Below, piece by piece: positions 33,664 through 42,802 of a stretch of DNA of 64,000 nucleotides. Both the position numbers and the translations under genes were made by a program. The stretch comes from an uncultured Chryseobacterium sp. (GTDB taxonomy: Bacteria > Bacteroidota > Bacteroidia > Flavobacteriales > Weeksellaceae). The first letter of the stretch is position 1. Every line of letters begins with the position of its first letter. Under the pieces are notes generated by a model. That model was not told the DNA's origin. It did no database searches and saw only the letters and a list, made by a program, of their open reading frames with translations. The DNA lies in contig CAJYWD010000029.1 of NCBI GenBank assembly GCA_913778505.1, positions 124,001 to 188,000 of the forward strand. The letters run 5' to 3'.

Positions 33664-35019
33664 TTAATTGTTAGCCACTGCCGGTATTGGGTCAGCATAA
33701 TGGGCGATTCCGTAATTCTGGGTCAGGCACAGTTCAGGATTGTTGACGTGCCACTCGAACTCGTCTCTGAAGTGTCTGATAGCTGCTGCAACCGGCCAGG
33801 CCGCCGCATCTCCCAAAGGACAAATGGTATTCCCTTCGATTTTTCTCTGGATGTCCCAAAGCAAATCGATGTCTTCCATTTTACCTTGTCCGTTTTCTAT
33901 TTTTTTCAAGATTTTGTACATCCAGCCCGTTCCTTCACGGCAAGGCGTACATTGCCCACAACTCTCATGGTTGTAGAATCTTGCTAATGTCATTGTATGA
34001 TTGACCACACATTGGTCTTCATCCAAAACGATAAATCCACCTGAGCCCATCATGGTTCCGGTAGCAAAACCACCGTCAGCAAGGGATTCATAATTCATAT
34101 ATCTTGGTTCACCGTTGATGGTTTTCAGTAAAAGATTGGCTGGAACAATCGGCACAGAACTTCCGCCTGGGATACAAGCTTTCAGTTTTTTATTATTGGG
34201 GATTCCACCACAATATTCATCAGAATAAATGAATTCCTCTACCGTAATCGTCATATCGATTTCGTAAACGCCTGGTTTATTGATGTTACCACAAGCTGAA
34301 ATCAATTTGGTTCCCGTTGACCTTCCTACACCAATTTTAGCATATTCAGCGCCAGTAATGTCAATGATTGGAACAACCGCTGCAATGGATTCAACATTAT
34401 TCACAACTGTTGGTCTTTCCCAAAGTCCTTTTACAGCTGGGAAAGGTGGTTTCAGTCTTGGGTTTCCTCTTCTGCCTTCAAGAGATTCAAGCAATGCCGT
34501 TTCTTCTCCACAGATATAAGCTCCAGCACCTCTCTGAACATAAATCTCCAGATCGAAGCCGGTTCCTAAGATGTTTTTACCAAGAAATCCCGCAGCTTTA
34601 GCTTCCTCGATGGCTTCTTCCAGAATATCGGGAATCCAGGAATATTCTCCACGGATGTAGATGTAGGAAACATTGGAACCTAAACAGTACGATGAAATCA
34701 ACATTCCTTCAATCAGAAGATGAGGAAGAAACTCCATCAGATATCTGTCCTTGAAAGTTCCAGGCTCGGATTCGTCGGCGTTTACTACCAGGTGTCTGGG
34801 AACACCTTCCGGTTTTGCCAGGAAACTCCATTTCATTCCAGTTGGGAAACCGGCGCCGCCACGTCCTCTGAGTCCGGAAGCTTTAACTTCTTCCAGAACT
34901 TGATCAGTCGTCATCTTCAGCGCTTTCTCTGCCGCTTCGTAACCACCATGTTTGCGGTAAGTTTCGAAGTAACGGATTCCGTCTATATGTGCGTTTTTAA
35001 GTAAAAGTTTTTTACTCAT
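33664..35019 (-). CDS. nuoF: NADH-quinone oxidoreductase subunit F
   Basis: NADH- and FMN-binding subunit, 451 residues. GRGGAGFPTGMKW near 52-64 binds nucleotide, GAGAYICGEETALLESLEG lies near the FMN, and ESCGQCTPCREG near 354-365 ligates cluster N3. Confidence 0.96.
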   Translation of the reverse strand: MSKKLLLKNAHIDGIRYFETYRKHGGYEAAEKALKMTTDQVLEEVKASGLRGRGGAGFPTGMKWSFLAKPEGVPRHLVVNADESEPGTFKDRYLMEFLPHLLIEGMLISSYCLGSNVSYIYIRGEYSWIPDILEEAIEEAKAAGFLGKNILGTGFDLEIYVQRGAGAYICGEETALLESLEGRRGNPRLKPPFPAVKGLWERPTVVNNVESIAAVVPIIDITGAEYAKIGVGRSTGTKLISACGNINKPGVYEIDMTITVEEFIYSDEYCGGIPNNKKLKACIPGGSSVPIVPANLLLKTINGEPRYMNYESLADGGFATGTMMGSGGFIVLDEDQCVVNHTMTLARFYNHESCGQCTPCREGTGWMYKILKKIENGQGKMEDIDLLWDIQRKIEGNTICPLGDAAAWPVAAAIRHFRDEFEWHVNNPELCLTQNYGIAHYADPIPAVANN

Positions 35020-35083
35020 TGTTTATAAAAGCTTATTGCAATTAGCTTTTGGCTTTTTGCTTAATTATTATCTCAATTAATGA

Positions 35084-35593
35084 TTAACCTAAATCTATCG
35101 CACCTTGTCTGCAAAGCTCGATGATTTCGTCCACTTTTTCTATGGTCAGATTTTCGTGGAAATATTTTCCTAGTTGCATCATCGGCGCATAACCGCATGC
35201 ACCCAGACATTCAGCAGGCTTAAGCGTGAATAAACCGTCTTCAGAAGTTCCACCGTCTTTGATATTCAGTTTTGTGCGGATGTGGTTTAGGATGTTATCG
35301 CTTCCGTTCAGCATACAAGGTCCGGTTCTGCAAACTTCCAAAACATATTTGCCAACTGGCTTCATATTAAACATTGTGTAGAAGGTTGCCACTTCATAAA
35401 CTTCAATCGGCGTAATGCTCAATAATTCCGCTACATAATCCATAACCGGAACAGATAACCAACCGTCAAATTCTTTCTGTGCAATATGCAAAACCGGAAT
35501 CAAAGCAGATTTTTGTCTGCCTTCCGGATATCTTGCGATTATTTTATGAACCTGCGCCAGGCTTTCAGGTTTAAAAGCAATTGTTTCGCTCAT
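35084..35593 (-). CDS. nuoE: NADH-quinone oxidoreductase subunit E
   Basis: 24-kDa-type subunit, 169 residues, with a thioredoxin-like fold binding cluster N1a through CRTGPC and ECLGACG. Lies between nuoD and nuoF with long spacers on both sides. Confidence 0.94.
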   Translation of the reverse strand: MSETIAFKPESLAQVHKIIARYPEGRQKSALIPVLHIAQKEFDGWLSVPVMDYVAELLSITPIEVYEVATFYTMFNMKPVGKYVLEVCRTGPCMLNGSDNILNHIRTKLNIKDGGTSEDGLFTLKPAECLGACGYAPMMQLGKYFHENLTIEKVDEIIELCRQGAIDLG

Positions 35594-35712
35594 TTTATTT
35601 AAGATTAAAGAACCAAGAATAAAGAGTCAAGACTCGCAATTCTGAATTCTAAATTCAATTTTTATTTTGAAATGAAAGTCTTTTATCTTTCATCTTTTTT
35701 CTTAATGTCTTT
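35594..35712. other. nuoE-nuoD spacer of low complexity
   Basis: 119 nt without a gene, composed of quasi-repeated words (AAGAACCAAGAATAAAGAG, ATTCTGAATTCTAAATTC, GAAAGTCTTTTATCTTTC). One of a series of such spacers in this operon. Confidence 0.5.
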
Positions 35713-36936
35713 CTATGCGTCTAATTCTCCAGCAATGATATTCATACTACACATCGTTACGATTGCGTCAGAAATTACAGAGCCTGTAATCATTTCAGGA
35801 TAGGCCTGGTAATAAATAAAACAAGGTCTTCTGAAATGCAGTCTGTAAGGACTTCTCCCACCATCACTTACCAAATAGAATCCTAACTCTCCGTTTCCGC
35901 CTTCCACAGCGTGGTAAACTTCGCCTTTAGGAACATCCGTTTCTCCCATCACGATTTTGAAATGGTAAATCAATGCTTCCATTTTCTGATAAACATCTGC
36001 TTTCTCAGGAAGATAAAATTCCGGAACGTCTGCGTGGAATGGTCCTTCAGGCAAATTTTCGTAAGCTTGTTTGATGATTTTGATAGATTCCCAGATTTCC
36101 TGCTGACGAACCATGAAACGGTCGTAAGTATCACCGGCAGTTCCTACAGGAATGATGAAATCAAAATCCTGATAAGAAGAATAAGGTTGCGCTACTCTCA
36201 CATCGTAATCGACACCAGCAGCACGTAAATTAGGACCTGTAAAACCATAGCTTAAAGCACGCTCCGCAGAAATTGCACCTGTACCAATGGTTCTGTCCAT
36301 AAAAATTCTGTTTCTTTCCAAAAGATTACAGAACTCCTGAAATCTTGGCGGGAAAGTTTTAAGAAAATCTTTTATCAATTCGTGGAACTTCGGGGTCAGG
36401 TCTCTTTCAAAACCACCGATTCTTCCCATATTGGTCGTCATCCTCGCACCACAGATTTGCTCATACATATCATAGATACGTTCTCTTTCGATGAACATGT
36501 ATGTAAGACCTGTAATAGCACCGGAGTCCATTCCCGTTACACCATTACAAATCAAATGGTCACCGATTCTGGCTAATTCCATCAAAATAACACGCATATA
36601 ATCTACACGTTTGGGAACTTCTACACCAATCAGTTTTTCCACCGTCATATGCCAGCCGAGATTATTAATAGGCGCAGAACAATAATTCATACGGTCTGTC
36701 AGTGTCGTAATCTGAGCAAAGTTTCTTCTTTCGGAAATCTTTTCGAATGCTCTGTGGATGTAACCAACTGTCTGCTCCGAGTGCAGGATTCTCTCGCCGT
36801 CCATCGTCAGGACATTCTGGAAAATCCCGTGCGTCGCTGGGTGCGTAGGACCAAGATTCAACGTGTACAATTGTCCGTCGATTTGCTCCTTGCTTTCGTA
36901 TTGGTTAAGTATATTAGATAATGAGTTATCTTTCAT
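35713..36936 (-). CDS. nuoD: NADH-quinone oxidoreductase subunit D
   Basis: 49-kDa-type subunit lining the quinone site, 407 residues. GPTHPATHGIFQNVLTMDGE near 29-48 carries the histidines of the quinone pocket. A longer open frame adds 21 residues but these are encoded by the low-complexity spacer, so MKDNSLSNILNQ is taken as the start. Not fused to nuoC. Confidence 0.95.
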   Translation of the reverse strand: MKDNSLSNILNQYESKEQIDGQLYTLNLGPTHPATHGIFQNVLTMDGERILHSEQTVGYIHRAFEKISERRNFAQITTLTDRMNYCSAPINNLGWHMTVEKLIGVEVPKRVDYMRVILMELARIGDHLICNGVTGMDSGAITGLTYMFIERERIYDMYEQICGARMTTNMGRIGGFERDLTPKFHELIKDFLKTFPPRFQEFCNLLERNRIFMDRTIGTGAISAERALSYGFTGPNLRAAGVDYDVRVAQPYSSYQDFDFIIPVGTAGDTYDRFMVRQQEIWESIKIIKQAYENLPEGPFHADVPEFYLPEKADVYQKMEALIYHFKIVMGETDVPKGEVYHAVEGGNGELGFYLVSDGGRSPYRLHFRRPCFIYYQAYPEMITGSVISDAIVTMCSMNIIAGELDA

Positions 36937-36939
36937 AAT

Positions 36940-37018
36940 AAATTTTATTTGAGGTTTGAAATTTGAGGTTTGAGATTTTTGACGAATTTCAAATTTCAAA
37001 TTTCCGATTTCAAATTTG
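36940..37018. repeat. Inverted low-complexity spacer nuoC-nuoD
   Basis: Repeated GAAATTTGA words facing repeated TCAAATTTC words around a central GACGAA, able to form a long AT-rich hairpin. Confidence 0.6.
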
Positions 37019-37020
37019 TC

Positions 37021-37515
37021 CTATCTTCCGAACATTGCGTCGTTCTTGTCCGTCCTTGTTCCATCTTCCAGCTTGTATTCTTTCAGCATCGGGTGATAGC
37101 CAAGATCATCCATGTTAAGGATTGGTCTCAGATCAGGATGTCCCTTGAATTGGATTCCATAGAAATCATAAGTTTCTCTTTCCATCCAGTTAGCTCCTGC
37201 ATACAAATCCACCATAGAATCTACTTCGATATTTTCTCTGGTCATAAACACTTTGAGACGAATTCTGAAATTCGCCATCATATTATGAAGATGATAGATT
37301 ACACCAATTTCTTTCTCCGGAGTCTCAGGATAATGAATTCCGCAGATATCCGTCAGGAAATTAAATTCCAGTGTAGAATCTCTAAGATAATGAATCACCT
37401 TTTTGATGTCATCCTTTTTGATTTCCACCGTCAGCATTCCATAAGGCTCTGAACTGTGAAGTACGGAATCCGGAAATTCTCTTGTCAGCGCTTCTAATAC
37501 AAATTCGTTCGTCAT
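37021..37515 (-). CDS. nuoC: NADH-quinone oxidoreductase subunit C
   Basis: 30-kDa-type subunit, 164 residues from MTNEFVLEAL. The hallmark ERETYDFYGIQFKGHPDLRPILNMDD is complete. Start moved 4 codons inside the longest frame because MTNEF begins the conserved sequence. Confidence 0.93.
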   Translation of the reverse strand: MTNEFVLEALTREFPDSVLHSSEPYGMLTVEIKKDDIKKVIHYLRDSTLEFNFLTDICGIHYPETPEKEIGVIYHLHNMMANFRIRLKVFMTRENIEVDSMVDLYAGANWMERETYDFYGIQFKGHPDLRPILNMDDLGYHPMLKEYKLEDGTRTDKNDAMFGR

Positions 37516-37551
37516 AATTAAATTCAAAATTTAAAATCCTGAAATTAGATT

Positions 37552-38112
37552 TTAATAACTGATATCATAAGAATCCAAGAGCGCACGGTATTCCGGTGTG
37601 TCTCTTCTTCTGATACTTTCACTTTCGGCAAGTGCCTGTACCTGCATCACACCTTCGATGATCTGCTCTGGTCTTGGCGGACATCCCGGAACATATACGT
37701 CTACAGGAATTATTTTGTCAATTCCTTGAAGAACCGAATAAGTATCGAAAATACCACCGCTGGAAGCACAAGCGCCAACGGCAACTACCCATTTTGGCTC
37801 AGCCATTTGGGTATAAACTTCTTTAAGAACCGGACCTAACTTCTTGGAAATTGTTCCGCAAACCATCAGCATATCTGCCTGTCTTGGTGAGAAGGAGTTT
37901 CTTTCCATCCCGAATCTGGAGGCATCGTAGGTTGGGTTCAATGTTGCCATAAACTCGATCCCGCAGCACGAAGTCGCAAATGGTAAGGGCCACAAAGAAT
38001 ATTTTCTCGCCATTCCGATGACGCTGCTGAGTTTGGTTGCGAAAAAACCTTCTCCTTCATAACCATCGGGAGCCGGTGCGTCTGTAATTATTACTGGTTT
38101 TTTGTCTGACAT
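37552..38112 (-). CDS. nuoB: NADH-quinone oxidoreductase subunit B
   Basis: Carries terminal cluster N2 that reduces quinone. 186 residues; the tandem cysteines are in TSCCGIEF (Cys49, 50), with the other ligands in GACASSGG and PGCPPRPE. Confidence 0.96.
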   Translation of the reverse strand: MSDKKPVIITDAPAPDGYEGEGFFATKLSSVIGMARKYSLWPLPFATSCCGIEFMATLNPTYDASRFGMERNSFSPRQADMLMVCGTISKKLGPVLKEVYTQMAEPKWVVAVGACASSGGIFDTYSVLQGIDKIIPVDVYVPGCPPRPEQIIEGVMQVQALAESESIRRRDTPEYRALLDSYDISY

Positions 38113-38203
38113 TTTGTTGGATTTTAGATTAAATATTTGATTTTAAACCGATTCAAATTCAAAACCAAGCTCTAAAATTTCTGATTTATTATTTCGATAC
38201 GGC

Positions 38204-38575
38204 TTATTTGTCCCAGTCCAGCGCACCTCTTTTCCAAACATAGAAAAAAGCCACAAAGAAAATGGCAACAAAAGTGAGAACTGCCAGGAATCCCTGCATT
38301 CCAAATTCTCTGAAATTTACTGCATAAGGGTAGAAGAATACAATTTCGATATCGAATAGTACGAACAATACCGCAGTTAGGAAATATTTGATGGAGAATG
38401 GCGTTCTGGCATTTCCCTCCACAGGAATACCGCATTCCCAGCTGGAGTTTTTAACGGAATTTCCTTTCTTCTGTTTAGGTCCCAGGTAATGAGCGCCCAA
38501 GAGAGAAATGGCTACGAATCCAAGACCAACGGCAGCCTGGATCAGTATCGGAATATAATTTTCAGGTAAATTCAT
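38204..38575 (-). CDS. nuoA: NADH-quinone oxidoreductase subunit A
   Basis: Three-helix membrane subunit, 123 residues; SWECGIPVEGNARTPFSIKYFLTAVLFVLFDIEIVFFYPYA is diagnostic. First gene of the operon, with a TATTTTTG box and an AT palindrome upstream. Confidence 0.95.
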   Translation of the reverse strand: MNLPENYIPILIQAAVGLGFVAISLLGAHYLGPKQKKGNSVKNSSWECGIPVEGNARTPFSIKYFLTAVLFVLFDIEIVFFYPYAVNFREFGMQGFLAVLTFVAIFFVAFFYVWKRGALDWDK

Positions 38576-38595
38576 AAAGTCTAAATTTAACTATG

Positions 38596-38629
38596 CAAAA
38601 ATACTAAATAAAGATTTAATATATTAAAT
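38596..38629 (-). promoter_or_regulatory. nuo operon promoter and possible operator
   Basis: -7 box TATTTTTG at 38596-38603, 21 nt before the nuoA ATG. A perfect 16-bp palindrome ATTTAATATATTAAAT at 38614-38629 covers the place where the -33 element should be. Confidence 0.5.
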
Positions 38630-38692
38630 TATCGGCCTTGCGAAAAGAAGAGAAGAGTCTGTTTTGCTAAATTTAGAATAATTATAAATAAG

Positions 38693-38881
38693 TCATTGCT
38701 TCTGTTTCTTTCCGGTTTTTCTGAGAACCAGATACGCAATGTACGCAATGTAGAGAAATAAGACGCTGGCAAACAAGATGTTGATTAAAGTGTCTGTTCG
38801 TTCATCCTTAATAGGATTGATAAAATTGTACAGCACAAAGATGATGATCAGAATGCCGTAGATGATTAATTGCTTTTTCAC
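38693..38881 (-). CDS. Small two-helix membrane protein
   Basis: 62 residues with hydrophobic segments at about 5-21 and 33-52 and a lysine-rich C-terminus (KKQKQ). No family recognised. Stands alone upstream of nuoA, same strand, 117 nt before it. Confidence 0.55.
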   Translation of the reverse strand: MKKQLIIYGILIIIFVLYNFINPIKDERTDTLINILFASVLFLYIAYIAYLVLRKTGKKQKQ

Positions 38882-38947
38882 TTCTGCTCGATTGATTGTT
38901 GATTTAATAAATCAGGTGTTAAAATTAGTTAAACGAATGTTTAAAAA

Positions 38948-40078
38948 TCAATCCCTGATTTCCATGGCGTAAGTTCTTCTTCTCTTATGATTCACGGGAT
39001 TATAATCCTGCCACAGCACCTGTACGCTTTTGTTTTCTTCCAGTTCCGGATTGGTTTCTGTAAACTTAATTCCCATTTTGCGGAAACGTTCAAAAATTTC
39101 TTTGAATATAATTGCTGTAACGCCTCGCCGCTGATATTCCGGGTGAATCCCTATCAGATAAAAATTGGCGCGGTCATTTTTCTTCCCGGCCTGTAGAAAA
39201 TGCCACCAGCCAAAAGGGAAAAGCTTGCCCTTCGACTTCTGAAGTGCCTTAGAATAGGAAGGCATCGTGATGGCAAACGAAATTAATTCATCGTTATCGT
39301 CAGTGATGCAGATGATGTAATTTTTGTCAATAAAGGGAAAGTATTTTTCCTTGTATGTTTTGATCTGTTCCCCGGAAATTGGCGTGTAAGTGGAGAGGTG
39401 TTTGTAGGTCTCATCCAGAAGCTTGAACATGGGCTCTACCAAAGGCAGAATTTCCTGTTTTGATTTAAAATTGAGAACTTTAAGCTTATACTTTTCGGCA
39501 ATCAAAGAACTGAACTTGACCACCTTTTCCGGCAATACTTCCGGGAAATTGATTTCAAATTCTACCCATTCTTTTTCTTTGGTCAGGCCAAGATTTTCAA
39601 TATGTCTGGGATAATACTCGAAATTATACAGTCCGATCATCGTTGCCAGCTTGTCAAATCCCATGGTAAGCATCCCTGCTTTATCCAGATTGGTAAATCC
39701 CATCGGACCTTCAATTTTATGAATCTGATGCTCCCTGGCAAATTTTATGGCCTGATCTATCAGCGCCTTTGATACGCTCTCGTCATCAATAAAATCGAGC
39801 CATCCAAATCTCACTTTGCTGATTCCCAATTCTTTTTCTTCTTTGTGGTTGATCATTAACGCAATTCTTCCGGCGATCTTATTGTTTTTGTAAGCCAGAA
39901 ATTGTTGCGTTTCTGAGTAGGAAAGAGCGGGATTCTGTTCTTTCTTCCAGATATTTTTTTCTTCGTTGATTAATGGCGGAACGTAATTGGGATTGTCCCG
40001 GTATAATTCCATGGGAAACCTGATGAAGTCGTTGAGTTCCGATTCTGTCGAGACTTGCTTTATAATGACATTTTCCAT
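38948..40078 (-). CDS. YghO-like acetyltransferase-fold protein
   Basis: 376 residues from MENVIIKQVSTESEL. Belongs to a Bacteroidetes family sometimes mislabelled GTP cyclohydrolase; the C-terminal part (FYLIGIHPEYQRRGVTAIIFKEIFERF) is a GNAT acetyl-CoA-binding motif, and KIEGPMGFTNLDKAGML is the family signature. Substrate unknown. A longer frame reaches 40168 but crosses the promoter box. Confidence 0.8.
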   Translation of the reverse strand: MENVIIKQVSTESELNDFIRFPMELYRDNPNYVPPLINEEKNIWKKEQNPALSYSETQQFLAYKNNKIAGRIALMINHKEEKELGISKVRFGWLDFIDDESVSKALIDQAIKFAREHQIHKIEGPMGFTNLDKAGMLTMGFDKLATMIGLYNFEYYPRHIENLGLTKEKEWVEFEINFPEVLPEKVVKFSSLIAEKYKLKVLNFKSKQEILPLVEPMFKLLDETYKHLSTYTPISGEQIKTYKEKYFPFIDKNYIICITDDNDELISFAITMPSYSKALQKSKGKLFPFGWWHFLQAGKKNDRANFYLIGIHPEYQRRGVTAIIFKEIFERFRKMGIKFTETNPELEENKSVQVLWQDYNPVNHKRRRTYAMEIRD

Positions 40079-40097
40079 AATCTTGCGTATCAAAAAG

Positions 40098-40127
40098 CAA
40101 AGATAAGTTATAGGTGAAAAATACCAA
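40098..40127 (-). promoter_or_regulatory. Promoter TTG - N19 - TATCTTTG of the YghO-like gene
   Basis: -7 box at 40098-40105 and -33 TTG at 40125-40127 on the minus strand, exactly 19 nt apart: the best full consensus promoter in the window together with that of the OMP at 56463. Confidence 0.7.
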
Positions 40128-40150
40128 TGCTTTGGCATGCTTTTTACAAC

Positions 40151-40158
40151 TATTTTCG
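40151..40158 (+). promoter_or_regulatory. -7-like box TATTTTCG of the YugP-like gene
   Basis: TAnnTTCG variant 21 nt before the ATG, divergent from and close to the YghO-like promoter. Confidence 0.4.
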
Positions 40159-40179
40159 CAAAACGCAATCAAAAACTAT

Positions 40180-40863
40180 ATGTATTATCTAATTATTGGA
40201 GCTATCTTTCTGATCAGTATGTTTGTCCAGAGCAGGCTCCGTTCCAAGTTCGAATATTATTCCAATGTTCATCTCCGCAACGGCATGTCCGGGAAAGAGG
40301 TGGCAGAAAAAATGTTGCGGGATAATGGGATAAGTGATGTTCAGGTGATTTCCGTACCAGGTCAGCTGACCGATCATTATAATCCTGAAAATAAAACCGT
40401 CAATCTGTCAGAAGCGGTTTATATGCAGAGAAATGCGGCAGCGGCAGCAGTTGCGGCGCATGAATGTGGTCATGCTGTGCAGCATGCCGTAGGCTATTCT
40501 ATGCTGAAATTCCGGTCCACAATGGTTCCGATTGTCAATATAAGTTCCCGTTTACTGCAATTCGTGCTGATGGGAGGGATTCTTGTAATGGCAATGAGCG
40601 GAAATAAGACGATTCTTGCACTAGGTGTTGTTCTATTTGCGATTACGACGCTGTTTGCACTTATCACATTACCTGTAGAATACGATGCCAGCAACCGTGC
40701 ATTGAAATGGCTGAAATCCACGCGTACAGTTACAGCGGAAGAATATGAAGGCGCAGAAGATTCCCTGAAATGGGCAGCAAGAACTTATGTGGTAGCAGCT
40801 TTGGGCTCACTGGCACAATTGATTTACTTCGCCTCACTACTATCAGGGAACAGAAGAGATTAG
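40180..40863 (+). CDS. YugP-like membrane zinc metallopeptidase
   Basis: 227 residues (PF04298 type). N-terminal membrane segment (1-16), zinc-binding HECGH at 94-98, then two to three further membrane segments and VEYDASNRALKWL, which supplies the third ligand and is diagnostic. Physiological substrate unknown. The start at 40180 is chosen because the frame upstream crosses both promoters. Confidence 0.88.
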   Translation: MYYLIIGAIFLISMFVQSRLRSKFEYYSNVHLRNGMSGKEVAEKMLRDNGISDVQVISVPGQLTDHYNPENKTVNLSEAVYMQRNAAAAAVAAHECGHAVQHAVGYSMLKFRSTMVPIVNISSRLLQFVLMGGILVMAMSGNKTILALGVVLFAITTLFALITLPVEYDASNRALKWLKSTRTVTAEEYEGAEDSLKWAARTYVVAALGSLAQLIYFASLLSGNRRD

Positions 40864-40865
40864 AT

Positions 40866-41462
40866 TCAATCGATATGATATTCCAAAGGCATCTCAGACA
40901 ATTCGTTTGAGATGTTTTCTTTTTGAGACATTTTAATATTTGCGGAGATGATGCAATTTTCCTGAGCATCGAAGCTGAGGATTTTTGCATCATATTTATT
41001 AAGAATTGTGAAAATAATGTTTTGTTGAGAAAATTTAAACCTGATTTCGATTTCGCTTTCCAGTTCTTTTGTGATAATTTCTGCATCGGCGAGGGTGAGC
41101 TTTGCAGATTCTTTGTAGGCTTTCACCAGTCCTCCAACTCCCAGCTTGGTGCCGCCATAATACCTCACAACGATTAGTAAAACATTGGAGATGTCATGCG
41201 CCAGAAGCTGATTGTAAATTGGCAGTCCCGCGCTTCCCGATGGTTCGCCATCGTCATTGGCTCTGTAGTTTTCGCCGTTAATGCCAAGCCGGTAAGCGTA
41301 ACAGTGGTGTGTGGCCTTAGGATGGATTTCCCGTAAAAGATGCAACTGATTCTTAACCTCAGACTCAGAATTTACAGGATAAGCGAAACCGATAAATTTG
41401 CTGCCTTTTTCTTTAAGCAACACATCCTCGATTTTATTTTTTAAAGTTTGGAATTCAAACAT
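40866..41462 (-). CDS. yigZ: IMPACT/YigZ family protein
   Basis: 198 residues. N-terminal UPF0029 domain with KGSKFIGFA, HHCYAYRLG, NDDGEPSGSAGLPI and VVRYYGGTKLGVGGLV; shorter C-terminal DUF1949-like domain. Related to eukaryotic IMPACT, a translation regulator; bacterial function is unclear. Converges on the YugP-like gene with 2 nt between stops. The -7 box is only 4 nt before the ATG. Confidence 0.9.
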   Translation of the reverse strand: MFEFQTLKNKIEDVLLKEKGSKFIGFAYPVNSESEVKNQLHLLREIHPKATHHCYAYRLGINGENYRANDDGEPSGSAGLPIYNQLLAHDISNVLLIVVRYYGGTKLGVGGLVKAYKESAKLTLADAEIITKELESEIEIRFKFSQQNIIFTILNKYDAKILSFDAQENCIISANIKMSQKENISNELSEMPLEYHID

Positions 41463-41466
41463 CCTG

Positions 41467-41474
41467 CAAAAATA
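41467..41474 (-). promoter_or_regulatory. -7 box TATTTTTG of yigZ, 4 nt before the ATG
   Basis: The box ends 4 nt upstream of the start codon, so the RNA should begin at or next to the AUG. Confidence 0.55.
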
Positions 41475-41608
41475 AAGAATCTACATTTAACATTTATGAG
41501 CATACGTATAGTAGTTTTACTTAAGTTAATCAATTTTTATAAAGTTGATATTCGATGATTTTAACAGAAAATCAGAAAGAAATAAAATCTCAACAATTAA
41601 TTTTTACG

Positions 41609-41616
41609 TAATTTTG
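41609..41616 (+). promoter_or_regulatory. -7 box TAATTTTG of the KAS III gene
   Basis: TAnnTTTG followed by C, 22 nt before the ATG. Confidence 0.55.
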
Positions 41617-41638
41617 CATTTAAAATTTTTTAAAATCA

Positions 41639-42718
41639 ATGCCTAATACAGTAATCATTGGCTCCGGAAGTTATGTTCCGGAAAACGAAATAGACGGTTC
41701 TCACTTTTCAGAGGCTGTTTTCTATGACGATAACAATCAATTGATTGAAAAACCAACTGGGGAAATCATTCAGAAGTTTGTAGACATTACGGAAATTGAA
41801 AAAAGACGGTATGCAAGTCCCGAGGATTTTAATTCGGATCTGGGTTACCGTGCGGCTCTGGAAGCTATTGAGGATGCCGGCATTGATAAAGAAGATATTG
41901 ATTACATCATTTATGCTACCAACTTTGGAGAGGTGGATGTGAATGGAATTCCGAATTTTATGCCATCTCTGTCAGCAAGATTGAAAGGAAAACTTGGTAT
42001 CAAAAGAAGAGACTGTATCAATTATGATATGATTTTCGGATGTCCGGGTTGGGTGGAATCATTGATTCTAGCAGACACCATGATCAAGGCAGGTAAAGCT
42101 AAAACCATTTTGGTAGTGGGTGGTGAGACGCTGAGCAGAGTGACAGATCCTTACGACAGAAATAAAATGATTTTTGCCGATGGTGCAGGCGCCGTAGTCG
42201 TTACAGCGACTGAAGATTCTACAGTTGGCGTTTTGGCAGATAGAACGCTCTGCGACAATGGTGAGGAACTTTGCTATCTGGAAAACGGACCATCACTGAA
42301 CCTGGACCACGATCAAAGTCAGCTCTTTATCCGCATGCGTGGAAGAAAAATTTACGAATATGCCCTTAAAAATGTGCCGGATTCCATCAAAGCAACCATA
42401 GAGAAGGCAAATCTGGACATTGCTGATATCAGTAAAGTGCTGATTCATCAGGCTAATGCTAAGATGGATTACGCAATGATCGGAAGACTCTTCAAGCTTT
42501 ATGGACAGAAAGAGTATGACCACGCCATTTCCCCGATGACCATTCAGCAGTTTGGAAATTCATCCGTGGCCACGGTTCCGACTTTATTTGATTTAATCCG
42601 TAAAGGTAAAATGGAAGGCCAGTCATTCACCCCGGGTTCACATATTTTGTTCACCTCAGTAGGAGCGGGGATGAATATCAATTGCGTGGTCTACAAATTT
42701 CCGGAGGGGAAAATATAG
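41639..42718 (+). CDS. 3-oxoacyl-ACP synthase III family protein
   Basis: 359-residue thiolase-fold condensing enzyme. Catalytic triad residues: Cys135 in FGCPGW, His270 in LIHQAN, Asn307 in FGNSSV. KAS III enzymes start fatty-acid synthesis from acetyl-CoA, but this subfamily, common in flavobacteria beside a second FabH, may serve another acyl product. It stands alone, so the substrate cannot be told. Confidence 0.88.
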   Translation: MPNTVIIGSGSYVPENEIDGSHFSEAVFYDDNNQLIEKPTGEIIQKFVDITEIEKRRYASPEDFNSDLGYRAALEAIEDAGIDKEDIDYIIYATNFGEVDVNGIPNFMPSLSARLKGKLGIKRRDCINYDMIFGCPGWVESLILADTMIKAGKAKTILVVGGETLSRVTDPYDRNKMIFADGAGAVVVTATEDSTVGVLADRTLCDNGEELCYLENGPSLNLDHDQSQLFIRMRGRKIYEYALKNVPDSIKATIEKANLDIADISKVLIHQANAKMDYAMIGRLFKLYGQKEYDHAISPMTIQQFGNSSVATVPTLFDLIRKGKMEGQSFTPGSHILFTSVGAGMNINCVVYKFPEGKI

Positions 42719-42802
42719 CCCATTAAAAGTAAAATTAATTTAAGAACGTTGATATGACAGAAGGAATAAATTCATTTGTTCCTTTTGTTATTTTATAAGA
42801 CT

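Noticed and set aside
35713-36999. Longer NuoD with 21 extra N-terminal residues
   Set aside because: The extra residues are translated from the low-complexity spacer repeat and do not match NuoD.
42753-42797. 14-codon leader peptide before the metallophosphoesterase gene
   Set aside because: No regulatory codons or attenuator structure; consistent with chance.
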